Virus record (IMG/VR): IMGVR_UViG_3300009373_000137 | Location: 1 to 27,060 of that record | Source of the DNA: a virus | DNA length: 27,060 nt | Direction: 5' to 3' (one strand) | Shown here: positions 12,799-20,604 of the stretch, piece by piece | How positions within the stretch are numbered: the first letter of the stretch is position 1 | Layout: every line of letters begins with the position of its first letter | The notes under the pieces: generated by a model | What the model was told of the DNA's origin: nothing | The model's database searches: none | Seen by the model: the letters and a program-made list of their open reading frames with translations, nothing else | Translations under genes and position numbers: made by a program

Positions 12799-14187
12799 CT
12801 GTCTAAGAAGGAGCGCATCATTGAGCTTCTGGGCGAGGGGCTGTCCCCGCGGCAGATTACCGACAGGCTAGGCGGGTCTCCCAGCTACGTGCGCGAGGTG
12901 CGCCAGCAAGTCAAGGCTGGCCCGCCGAAGGAGAAGTACGGCAGAGAGCCAAAGAAACGCCTGCGCATCCTAGAACTGCACCGCGAGGGACTCACGCCGA
13001 GAGAGATAGCGCCAGCAGCGAAAGCCTCCGTTGGCTACGTGCGCCACGTCCTCAGCGACGCAAGACTCACGAGCAACATCCCGCCCCAAGAAGAGCAACC
13101 CGTCGAAGAAGCCGTTGACGCGGATATCCAAGCGGAGCGAGAGCGCCTTGAGTCGGAGCGTATCAAGAAACAGTATGCCGCTCTTGTCAAACAACGTGCT
13201 GCTGACGAGATGCTCGTCGATGCGTTCCGTGATGCCATCGTTCCCTTGCCACAGGTGCAAGTCTACAAGAGGCGCGCGTCGCGCGAGGAGTCGGGGGGGA
13301 AGCACGTGGCGGTAGCGATGCTCTCGGACACACACGCAGGGGAGGTGGTGAAGGCGGAGGCGGTTGGGGGGCTTGGGGGGTACGACTGGCAGACGTTTCG
13401 CGAGAGGCTGGGGTTGTGGACGCAGGTTGTCATTGACCTGACGACGGACAAGCGTAGGGGTGGGCAAAAACTAGACGAACTCGTTTTCCTCATGGACGGG
13501 GACATGGTGAGTGGGGAGATACACGATGACGCAGCGGGGACGAACGAACTCAGCCCCATTGCCGCTAGTGCTGCAACGGCACAACTGCTCTCCCACAGCG
13601 TGGCTCAGTTATCAAGACACTTCGACAACATCCTCGTTTCTTGTACTGTGGGAAACCACGGTAGGATGGACAGGAAACCCCGCCACAAAGAAGCCGTAGA
13701 GCGCAACTGGGACTGGCTCACCTATCAGCAAACCCGACAGCACTTGCTCAACCAAGAGCACGTAACGTTCCACATCCCGAAGGCCAAGTACGCCATCACC
13801 AACGTGCTCGGCACACGCATCCTGCACATGCACGGCGACGGTATCCCGTCGTGGCTGAACTTTCCCTACTACGGGATCGACAGGGTGACGAAGCGGCTCA
13901 GGGAAACACTACTCCCCGCCGATCAACACTTCGACGTGGTGTGCATGGGCCACTTCCACGCCAGCACCAAACTCCCTACCCCTGTCGGGCCTATCTACAT
14001 CAACGGTTCGTTCCCTGGCGTGACAGAGTTTGCGCTGAACAAGATGCACTCGGCGCTTCCCCCTACGCAGTGGCTACTAACAGTCCACGAGAAGCACGGC
14101 GTTGTCAAGGGGGAGGAGATTTTCCTGGATCGCGCGGTGCCGGAGGACGCAAAGGGTTTCCCAGATGGGTTAGCGGAGGTATGGTGA
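12799..14187 (+). CDS. calcineurin-like metallophosphoesterase with two N-terminal HTH repeats, probable CTG start
   Basis: The 462-residue protein would hydrolyse phosphodiesters with a two-metal site. Two similar HTH segments come first: SKKERIIELLGEGLSPRQIT and KKRLRILELHREGLTPREIA. An acidic linker follows, then the phosphoesterase motifs SDTHAG (~D177/H179), DGDMVSG (~D235), GNHGR (~N286/H287), HMHGD (~H345) and GHFH (~H385/H387). The frame is open from the TAG at 12784, and the first HTH is coded before the first in-frame GTG (12889). No ATG, GTG or TTG precedes it, so CTG 12799, 9 nt after AGGAG, is the best start. The domain is related to Mre11/SbcD-type nucleases and phage phosphoesterases; the substrate is unknown. 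Confidence 0.82.
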   Translation: MSKKERIIELLGEGLSPRQITDRLGGSPSYVREVRQQVKAGPPKEKYGREPKKRLRILELHREGLTPREIAPAAKASVGYVRHVLSDARLTSNIPPQEEQPVEEAVDADIQAERERLESERIKKQYAALVKQRAADEMLVDAFRDAIVPLPQVQVYKRRASREESGGKHVAVAMLSDTHAGEVVKAEAVGGLGGYDWQTFRERLGLWTQVVIDLTTDKRRGGQKLDELVFLMDGDMVSGEIHDDAAGTNELSPIAASAATAQLLSHSVAQLSRHFDNILVSCTVGNHGRMDRKPRHKEAVERNWDWLTYQQTRQHLLNQEHVTFHIPKAKYAITNVLGTRILHMHGDGIPSWLNFPYYGIDRVTKRLRETLLPADQHFDVVCMGHFHASTKLPTPVGPIYINGSFPGVTEFALNKMHSALPPTQWLLTVHEKHGVVKGEEIFLDRAVPEDAKGFPDGLAEVW

Positions 14188-14390
14188 GGCACGTCGTCCT
14201 TGCCGGAGACCCGGATGGTGAGCAGATGTGGGTTGCGTTCGACAAGCAGGTGGTCATCGGCACCACGATGCGCGACGACCGCGGGAACATGAGGAAGCGG
14301 CACCTGGCTACACTCAGCAAGATGGCCGCGATGACCCTCTGGCGTGAACTTGGGCTGGTACGTGAGGAGTGGGTAAGGAGGAACCGATGA
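14181..14390 (+). CDS. small hypothetical protein
   Basis: This 69-residue protein starts at ATG 14181 or GTG 14184, both close to GGAGG at 14175, and overlaps the phosphoesterase stop. It begins with a short beta-rich segment (RHVVLAGDPDGEQMWVAFDKQVVIGT) and ends basic and helical (MTLWRELGLVREEWVRR). I do not recognise a family. It overlaps the next start by four bases (ATGA). Confidence 0.65.
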   Translation: MVRHVVLAGDPDGEQMWVAFDKQVVIGTTMRDDRGNMRKRHLATLSKMAAMTLWRELGLVREEWVRRNR

Positions 14391-14554
14391 GTGAGCAGAG
14401 CAACTACGAGAAGGCACTTGCATCTTTTCACGGAAGAGCCGACTACCCGTGGATTTTCCATGCTCTCCTCGCCATAGCCGACGAGTTGCGGGCGCTACGG
14501 GAGCGGATGACAGCCCTAAAGCAACAGGAAACGGGAAGGTGGACGGCAGAGTAA
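14387..14554 (+). CDS. small hypothetical helical protein
   Basis: This 55-residue protein starts at ATG 14387, 5 nt after AAGGAGG, overlapping the previous stop. It is acidic and mostly helical (FHALLAIADELRALRERMTALKQQ), possibly a short coiled coil. It is the last plus-strand gene before the convergent terminator. Confidence 0.65.
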   Translation: MSEQSNYEKALASFHGRADYPWIFHALLAIADELRALRERMTALKQQETGRWTAE

Positions 14555-14576
14555 CTGCGGCACATTGTTGGCCCCT

Positions 14577-14614
14577 GAAAACGAAACGCCCCCGGTGTGC
14601 GAGCCGAGGGCGTT
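14577..14614 (-). terminator. convergent hairpin terminator
   Basis: AACGCCC (14585-14591) pairs with GGGCGTT (14608-14614), extended by CCGG/CCGA partial pairing. On the minus strand the hairpin is followed by TTTCGTTTT, a U-rich tract, so it should end the late operon. On the plus strand no U-run follows, so termination there would be weaker. Confidence 0.7.
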
Positions 14615-14631
14615 CCGCGGGAGGGGGGTAT

Positions 14632-14835
14632 TCAGCGTTTGCGGTTGATGTCCCAAGGGTAGATGGACGTGCGTTCCTCAAGGCGGGCTACGCGGTCAGT
14701 GAAAACATGGATAGCGTCGTTGAATCGTGTCTCCAAGCTGTTCAGGCGGTTCTCAATCCGGCGCAGTAGATAGCTGCCGCCCGCCCCAACGACGGCGATC
14801 AACCCTCCAATAATACCAACTGCCAGCGCATCCAT
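14632..14835 (-). CDS. small membrane protein, possible holin or spanin-like partner
   Basis: This 67-residue protein starts at ATG 14835 (complement). An N-terminal hydrophobic segment (~5-24: AVGIIGGLIAVVGAGGSYLL) is followed by a basic and helical tail (RRIENRLNSLETRFNDAIH...RVARLEERT) with a coiled-coil pattern. One transmembrane segment plus a coiled coil at the end of the late operon is typical of lysis-related proteins. No endolysin is visible nearby, so the role is inferred. An upstream in-frame ATG would overlap the next gene more and lacks a good site. Confidence 0.65.
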   Translation of the reverse strand: MDALAVGIIGGLIAVVGAGGSYLLRRIENRLNSLETRFNDAIHVFTDRVARLEERTSIYPWDINRKR

Positions 14836-14842
14836 GCAACTT

Positions 14843-15082
14843 CTACCCCTCGTTATCGTCGCTGCGGTCAGACGGGTTCGATGCAATAGCGGTCACGATG
14901 GTCGCGAGACCAGTCGCCAAGCCCCCGGTGATTGTGCCCAGCAGGGCCACCAGCGCAGGTTCGGTGTCTGACGAGGTAAGTTCCTTGAGCAACACCACCA
15001 GTGCTGCCACAAGCGCCACGGTAAGCAGCGTCGCCAGCCACACGCGGGTATAGGCCCTGACCAGGATTACCCTTTTGTCCAT
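14843..15082 (-). CDS. two-transmembrane protein, holin candidate
   Basis: This 79-residue protein starts at ATG 15082, with GGAG 8 nt upstream. It has a basic N-terminus, a hydrophobic segment at ~14-33 (VWLATLLTVALVAALVVLL), a short polar turn (KELTSSDTEP), a second hydrophobic segment at ~43-66, and a charged acidic C-terminus (NPSDRSDDNEG). This is the usual layout of class II holins. Its place at the end of the late operon supports the idea; no lysin gene is seen to confirm it. Confidence 0.7.
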   Translation of the reverse strand: MDKRVILVRAYTRVWLATLLTVALVAALVVLLKELTSSDTEPALVALLGTITGGLATGLATIVTAIASNPSDRSDDNEG

Positions 15083-15121
15083 GCCTTTTTCTCCAAGTTG
15101 CGCCCTTTTTTGAGCGGCACC

Positions 15122-15337
15122 CTACGCTTCTAGTTCGTCCAGCACGGCCTGAGCCGCGTCGCGCGCCGCCGTGACTTGTTCGGTGAACCGCTCCTTGAGC
15201 ACCTGCTTCTGCTCTGTGGACAGGTCCAGTTCCGCGGCCTTGCCCTGTTGGAAGAAACGGAAGGTGGAAGTAGCCGCAGAGGAACCGCTGTCCGCCTTGT
15301 CGAGTTCCTCCGCGATCTTCTCAAGGTTGATTGCCAT
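15122..15337 (-). CDS. small hypothetical protein downstream of the tail fibre
   Basis: This 71-residue protein starts at ATG 15337, with AGGAGA just upstream. It is acidic and helical (LEKIAEELDKA, EQKQVLKERFTEQVTAARDAAQAVLDELEA). It follows the large tail-fibre gene by only a few bases, so it could be a fibre chaperone or assembly factor, but no motif supports this. Confidence 0.65.
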   Translation of the reverse strand: MAINLEKIAEELDKADSGSSAATSTFRFFQQGKAAELDLSTEQKQVLKERFTEQVTAARDAAQAVLDELEA

Positions 15338-15346
15338 GTGCGTCTC

Positions 15347-18052
15347 CTATGCGGCTGCGAGTTGCGCCTTGAGGTCGTCGATCTCATCTTGCATGGCCCT
15401 GAACGCGGCTACGGTGTAGCCAAAGGCGCTGACCGGCGAGAAGATGCGCCCGTGCTGGTGCATCACCCACGGGGCTTCGTCGGCCATGACACCTGCGTAG
15501 GTTGTCTCGTAATCTCCGGTCGTGATGGCGTGTCCGCCGCCCTCTGTCTCACGGCGGTACGTGAACAACCTTGCTGGGGCTGAGAGGATGGCAGAGAGGG
15601 CCTTCTGCGGATTGAGCGTTTCCCCGATGTTCTTGAACTCTCGGAGCGACCCAGCCGCGGCCCAGTCCATCGCCACATTGTCGCCGCCAGACGTAAGCTG
15701 CTCGCCGTCTGCGCCCATCCCGTCGGGCGTGTTGAGGGCCTTCGCACAGTAGAGGTCTTCGGCTATGCCTACGCCGCCATCGGTCTGAATAGCGCCCGTT
15801 GTGCCGCTTGTGGCGTTCGTCGTGTCGTCACTGATGATTTTGCCGTCAAAGCGGGAGTCGCCAGCGTCCACGACGAGAGCGTAGGGGCCGTTTGTTATTG
15901 TGCCTGCGAAAGATGGCGCATCAGCGATGTAGACCGTCGCAAGGGTCGTGATGGTAGCCCCGTTGTTCGGAATCGCTCCTGCACCCTGCACTCGGAAGTA
16001 CGCGCCGGTGACAATCCCGTGCGTCCCGGATGAGTGCGGCGTGAACGAGGGGTCGTTGTAGAGGCCGTGTGCGACGTCGCTGATGGCGATGGTAGTGTCG
16101 CCACGAATCCAAAGCTGCTTTCCCTCCGAGGACGTCGTAAAGTCTCGGTCGATGGCGACCGTCGCATCCGCAGTCAGGGCGATGCCGTTCCCGAACGCTG
16201 CGTACCCCTCCACGTCCAGGTTGGCCGCGGTGTTGATGTTCAGCTTCGATGCGATGCCACCCTCTGTTTGGATGGAGCCGGTCGTGCCGCCTGTGCCCGC
16301 GTCGGTGGTGTCGGTCAGCACGACCACGCCGGTGAACGTGGCCTTCTGAGCGTTGGAGATCGTCAGGGCTGTGGTGACCGCCCCGGAATCACCTTCGGTT
16401 GAGGTACGGAACAGCAATTCTCCGCCGATGTGTCCTGTCTCGAGAGTGGCATCGTCTACATACGCCACAATCTCGGCAATCAGAGTATCCGAATCGGTCG
16501 CGTCGTCGCCGAAGAACCGGATGCTCCCGAGCAATTCGTTGTTGACAACCGCCCCGTGGGAACCAACGGTCCCGTGATGGCTCTTTATGAACCGCATTTC
16601 AGGCGCAACCGCTGCGTTGGTGCTGTACGCAAGCATGTACAGGTCGGTGTCGCCGGTCCCGGTCCCGATTATCTGTGCCTTGGCGTTGTCCCCAACGGTA
16701 ATCAGCCCTGTGTGTCCAACAACGAACCCGCCACCGTCCGCAACTGTAAGCGAAGAAACTCCGTCGATGGTCCCGCCGTTGATGTCGAACGCAGAACCCT
16801 CAATCTCCGTGCCCCCCGCGGTCAGTTTGCCCGTCAACTCGAAGGCACCCAGCTTCGTGACAGTCAGCGTGTCCGTGGCGAACGTCATGTCCGCGTCGTC
16901 GGACAGCAGGCCAGACGCACCAGCGAACACCACGCGCCCAGCGGTCAGGCCGTCCGCCGTCAACGTGGCAGCACGGAAGTCGTGAGCGCCGATGTCGAGG
17001 TCGCCGGAAGAGGTCAGCGAGGAGATGCCATCCACCGTTCCGCCGTTGATGTCCACAGTGCCGATAGTGACCGTACCGCCATTGGCAGTGACTGCCCCGG
17101 CGAAGGTGACAGTGGTGGTTCCCGTGGCGATACTGATAACCGTGCCGTCAGCATCGTTTTTGATGGTGACATCCGTGCTCGAACCCTGCCCGGTCAGGAC
17201 CAGCCCCTCAGTACCCGTGTAGCCGAGTGCCGCCCTATCACCTGCCGCGGTGTCCCCGGTGACGTGGATACCTCCACCCGTGATGTCACCAGTCGTCGTG
17301 ATGGTGTTGGCCCCGAGACCAAGGGCCGTGGCGCTCAGAGTCATCTCGGCCACATCGTTCACAGACCACTCGAATGTCGCGCCTGTGGGTACGTTGGCGT
17401 GCATCACGTTGCCGTCGTCCCGGCCAAACTGGTACGCGGCAGCCGTGGTAGCGGCACCAGCCGTGTCCCAGCGAGCGAGTTCGTTCAGTTCGAGAACCAC
17501 CCCGTCCTTCACGTCAAGCAGGGCACTGTCCACTGAAAGTACGGTGCCCAGCGACGCGTTTGCTATAACGCCTATGTCGAGCCTGCCGTCCTCGGTTGTA
17601 GTGGTTTCGTCTACAGCCACCCATGAAAACCGCACGAACTCGTCTTGGTTTCCAGCAGAGTCGGAAAGCTTCAGTGAGAAATATGCTGCATCGCCAGCGG
17701 CAGGCGTGGCGCGGTTGCCCTGAAACTCAGCTACTTCAACCGACGCTGCATCTTCCGCGCGTACGACGGAAAGCGCGTACTCATTCGCGTCCCCGTTCCA
17801 TATCTGGACGGTTTTGACTTGCACTTCGTCGCGCGCGTTCCACCACCAGTACTTGCTGCTGGGATGCGTGAGTTTCAAGTCATACGCACCGTCAGTCGCG
17901 TAGCTGATATCGAACTCACCGCTTGAGTCCGTCGTATCCCCGGCAAGGGATGTCGCCGTATCTCCCTCAGCGTAGATATCGACGTTCTGGCTAGCGCCCT
18001 CAATGGCGGTGCCGTCGTCGTCCTTCAAGCGCCCTGCGAACCGTATCGCCAT
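15347..18052 (-). CDS. tail fibre/spike with S74-type chaperone C-terminus
   Basis: The 901-residue protein should be a host-binding fibre at the virion tail. The N-terminal ~70 residues resemble a beta-sandwich anchor. A long Thr/Gly/Ala/Asp-rich middle carries repeats such as VDINGGTVDGISSL and FDINGGTIDGVSSL, and SIQTEGGI and AIQTDGGV. The last ~100 residues match the peptidase S74 intramolecular chaperone: S802-LREF-K807-NIG as the likely Ser-Lys dyad, then FTYR, YAGVMADE, and the terminal coiled coil AFRAMQDEIDDLKAQL. This domain trimerises the fibre and then cuts itself off in known phages. The segment around residues 460-590 is related to the fibre gene at 23156-24421. Confidence 0.88.
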   Translation of the reverse strand: MAIRFAGRLKDDDGTAIEGASQNVDIYAEGDTATSLAGDTTDSSGEFDISYATDGAYDLKLTHPSSKYWWWNARDEVQVKTVQIWNGDANEYALSVVRAEDAASVEVAEFQGNRATPAAGDAAYFSLKLSDSAGNQDEFVRFSWVAVDETTTTEDGRLDIGVIANASLGTVLSVDSALLDVKDGVVLELNELARWDTAGAATTAAAYQFGRDDGNVMHANVPTGATFEWSVNDVAEMTLSATALGLGANTITTTGDITGGGIHVTGDTAAGDRAALGYTGTEGLVLTGQGSSTDVTIKNDADGTVISIATGTTTVTFAGAVTANGGTVTIGTVDINGGTVDGISSLTSSGDLDIGAHDFRAATLTADGLTAGRVVFAGASGLLSDDADMTFATDTLTVTKLGAFELTGKLTAGGTEIEGSAFDINGGTIDGVSSLTVADGGGFVVGHTGLITVGDNAKAQIIGTGTGDTDLYMLAYSTNAAVAPEMRFIKSHHGTVGSHGAVVNNELLGSIRFFGDDATDSDTLIAEIVAYVDDATLETGHIGGELLFRTSTEGDSGAVTTALTISNAQKATFTGVVVLTDTTDAGTGGTTGSIQTEGGIASKLNINTAANLDVEGYAAFGNGIALTADATVAIDRDFTTSSEGKQLWIRGDTTIAISDVAHGLYNDPSFTPHSSGTHGIVTGAYFRVQGAGAIPNNGATITTLATVYIADAPSFAGTITNGPYALVVDAGDSRFDGKIISDDTTNATSGTTGAIQTDGGVGIAEDLYCAKALNTPDGMGADGEQLTSGGDNVAMDWAAAGSLREFKNIGETLNPQKALSAILSAPARLFTYRRETEGGGHAITTGDYETTYAGVMADEAPWVMHQHGRIFSPVSAFGYTVAAFRAMQDEIDDLKAQLAAA

Positions 18053-18054
18053 GC

Positions 18055-18360
18055 CTACATCCCCCTGACGAGCCGGGAGGCTATCTGGTCAGAACTCCGT
18101 AGCGCCTCGGCTTCGTCAACTATGTCCAAGTGTATACTCTGTCCCAGACTCGCAGCACGTATCCCGAGAACCGCCGAGCGTGTCTCGCCCGTCGCTATCA
18201 CTGCGAGCGCCCGCGGAACCTTTTGCATCACGAAGTCAACCGCTCCACCCATGAATACGAAGTCCTCCGGTTCCTTCTGGTTGGCCCGAACCAACGCCCG
18301 GTACACAGAGAGATGCCCTTCACCTCCACCACGTAGTGCAATATCCTCCCTAAGCGTCAT
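18055..18360 (-). CDS. hypothetical protein between tail genes
   Basis: This 101-residue protein starts at ATG 18360, overlapping the stop of the upstream gene by four bases (ATGA). It contains DFVFMGGAVDFVMQKVPRALAVIATGETRSAVLGIRAASLG, a mixed alpha/beta-looking segment with no motif I know. Tight coupling to the nozzle-like and fibre genes suggests a tail or tail-assembly role. Confidence 0.65.
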   Translation of the reverse strand: MTLREDIALRGGGEGHLSVYRALVRANQKEPEDFVFMGGAVDFVMQKVPRALAVIATGETRSAVLGIRAASLGQSIHLDIVDEAEALRSSDQIASRLVRGM

Positions 18361-20264
18361 CGGCTTGTACTCTGCACCGGCTCAATGGCCTCAAAGACTA
18401 CCTCGCTGCTGTACAGACGGCCTGTTTCTTCCAGTGAACGCAGGTTCCGTGGTCTCATGTAGTAGTTCTGCGTATCCCCGTCGTCATCGCGCCAGGTGAC
18501 TTCGACAAGTTCTCCCGTCGCTGAACCCTGCATAGCGGAGCGAAGATTGCCCAACTGATCTTTGGCGTTCACACCGTTCACCCTGTCCTTCACGGCGAGG
18601 TGCGCCTGGATGCCCCAGAGCAATTGCAGGTTCACCTCGTAAGAGAGAGACAGCAGGCGCAGAACCGGCGTGCTTGTTATGGTAGTCCCGCGCGCGAGGG
18701 TAATCTTGAACCGAATGGACCTGAACGGCACACCCTTACGGTTCGTTCCAAAGTAGTACGTGGTCTCTCCACTCGCCGTGATAGCGTCAAAGGCTGTCTC
18801 GTATGTGGACGATTTGTTCAGAGCATACTCAACTTTGGCCGTCTCGGATGTTGAGGGGTTAGTTGTCTCCACCTTCACAGACAGAGCGTTCTTGACCTGG
18901 TGGGCGGTGCCCGCGTCAAACCAGCCTGTTTCTACAACACCGGACGTGCCGTAAGCCGTGGTGGATACCTTCAGCGGGTTCACAGCATCCACGGGCAGGG
19001 CGATGTAGTAGACCTCCTGGTTGTGCGCCCACCACAGGCGGTACTGCCCGTAGGCGTTGCAGACTCTCATAGCGGAGATGGAGCGAGCACCGGAAGCCCC
19101 AGCCCAAATCACCTGCCAGCCGCGTTCATCCCAGCCGAGAATCAACGAGTAGCCCGCCGCCGCCCCGAACGTGCTCATACGGGAGTTCCCAAAGCCCCCA
19201 GAGGACCGTGCGGAGACATTCTCCCACCCAACCCCGGTAGTGGCGTCCAAGGCCGCTAGAAGCTCATTGTGAGACCCTTCTAGGGCAATGATGTTCCCGT
19301 GGTAGTCCGCAGGGAGGCCATGATCCCTGTCGGGACCTATGGGAGCCGCATACGGCACGTCGGCAGTCATACTGATGTCGTACAGACCCATGCCCGCGGG
19401 GTAGAAGATACGGTTGCGCCATTTCTTAGTGCCCTTGCCGCCGTGCGCGTGGTAGGGCATCTCTGCCCAATCAGTCTCCACGAATTGAGCATCCTCGTCG
19501 TGATGGACGTACAACCCCACCTTCGTGGCCGCGTATAGATGTGTCTTGCGATCAGCACCCCGAGCTACGAACAAGCCACTGATATCCCCGGCGGGACGCT
19601 GAAGAAGTGCATCGCTTGTCCACGCCGCCGAGAGGTCGTCCGTGTAGTAAAGCTGCCCGGTGTTGTCCATGCCCCAGAGCAGATCTTTGTAGCCGAAGGT
19701 GACATACCTGATATCAGTTGTGTTGCGCGCCCACGTATCGGCATCGGTAGCGTAGTCGCACTCCGACCCCGTGGAGACAACCAGCGTTTCCGTTCCGCTC
19801 AACAGGCCGACGGCCCAATCCACCGCGGAGTTCAGCAGCGTTCGCTTGCTCGTGTACGAATCGTTGGAGTTGTTGTAAATCGAAACGTCGGTGCTCCGAG
19901 ATACGTAAACGGAGTCCTTGAAGTTGGCGATGACGCCGATATCGTTCTTCGTGGTAGGTGCAGTCGTGGTGATGACCCTTCGGGGCAGAACCACCTGACC
20001 CACCTGCCTCAGCCACGCGGTAGCCCACCAGCACCGCTCCATATCGGCGGGGTTGTTGATGTCGATTTCCTCAAGGCCGATACCTTGTCGGAACGACCGC
20101 CACGTAACGGTGCTGGCGTGAGGGTTAGTCTCGTCCCGGTAGGGGCCAGTGGCGACTTTCCCCGGCTGCTGCCCTGCGAAGAAGAACTGCACACCGCGAT
20201 TGGCAAGGCGGTAGAGATTCTCGTTGATAGAGATGTGGCCCTTTTCGACAACGCGGCTAGGCAC
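18357..20264 (-). CDS. large tail structural protein, beta-propeller-like (nozzle candidate)
   Basis: The 635-residue protein is beta-rich with repeated Trp/Tyr/Gly/Asp blades (for example FKDSVYVSRSTDVSIYNN, TFGYKDLLWGMDNTGQLYYTDDL, ATKVGLYVHHDED, RIFYPAGMGLYDI), as in a propeller. A C-terminal beta region (FRSIRFKITLARGTTITSTPVLRLLSLSYEV) follows. In short-tailed phages such as T7 the adaptor gene is followed by a large nozzle protein that contains a propeller; this gene follows the adaptor-like gene at 20601-21851. The nozzle assignment is by position and fold impression only. Confidence 0.7.
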   Translation of the reverse strand: MPSRVVEKGHISINENLYRLANRGVQFFFAGQQPGKVATGPYRDETNPHASTVTWRSFRQGIGLEEIDINNPADMERCWWATAWLRQVGQVVLPRRVITTTAPTTKNDIGVIANFKDSVYVSRSTDVSIYNNSNDSYTSKRTLLNSAVDWAVGLLSGTETLVVSTGSECDYATDADTWARNTTDIRYVTFGYKDLLWGMDNTGQLYYTDDLSAAWTSDALLQRPAGDISGLFVARGADRKTHLYAATKVGLYVHHDEDAQFVETDWAEMPYHAHGGKGTKKWRNRIFYPAGMGLYDISMTADVPYAAPIGPDRDHGLPADYHGNIIALEGSHNELLAALDATTGVGWENVSARSSGGFGNSRMSTFGAAAGYSLILGWDERGWQVIWAGASGARSISAMRVCNAYGQYRLWWAHNQEVYYIALPVDAVNPLKVSTTAYGTSGVVETGWFDAGTAHQVKNALSVKVETTNPSTSETAKVEYALNKSSTYETAFDAITASGETTYYFGTNRKGVPFRSIRFKITLARGTTITSTPVLRLLSLSYEVNLQLLWGIQAHLAVKDRVNGVNAKDQLGNLRSAMQGSATGELVEVTWRDDDGDTQNYYMRPRNLRSLEETGRLYSSEVVFEAIEPVQSTSR

Positions 20265-20604
20265 TACCGCCCACCTTCTCGGAGATTCCGTAGGCCGTGA
20301 ACGTCAGCGCATCTCCTGTCGCAGAACGGACAGCAATTCGCCCGCTGGGGTTATCCGCGGCAATCCAGCCGTCTGATGGAACCTCAGTACTGGTGTTCGC
20401 TGCGAGACTCACGTCGTAGGCGAGGGCTGTACTCTGGTCATACGTGGTGCCGTCATCGTCGTGGAAGATGCGGTAGGCGATGGCCCCCGCGGTGTTGTTC
20501 GCGACGATTATCTTGAACCGATAGTGGAACCCGCGAATCGGTGTCAGCAAGACGGTGTTGTTCGTATCCGCGGGGCGGGTCTGCCCTAGCTGCTTGTACC
20601 TCAA
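20257..20604 (-). CDS. small virion-associated beta-sandwich protein
   Basis: This 115-residue protein starts at ATG 20604, overlapping both neighbours. It is all-beta by appearance: RGFHYRFKIIVANNTAGAIAYRIFHDDDGTTYD, then LAANTSTEVPSDGWIAADNPSGRIAVRSATGDALTFTAYGISE. Small proteins of this look sit beside tail adaptor genes in many uncultured phages. It is likely a tail or decoration protein; the exact role is unknown. Confidence 0.7.
   Translation of the reverse strand: MRYKQLGQTRPADTNNTVLLTPIRGFHYRFKIIVANNTAGAIAYRIFHDDDGTTYDQSTALAYDVSLAANTSTEVPSDGWIAADNPSGRIAVRSATGDALTFTAYGISEKVGGSA

Noticed and set aside
15522-17817. Several long plus-strand ORFs opposite the tail fibre gene
   Set aside because: They are antisense to a clear fibre protein with repeated motifs and an S74-type end; their composition follows from the high GC content.
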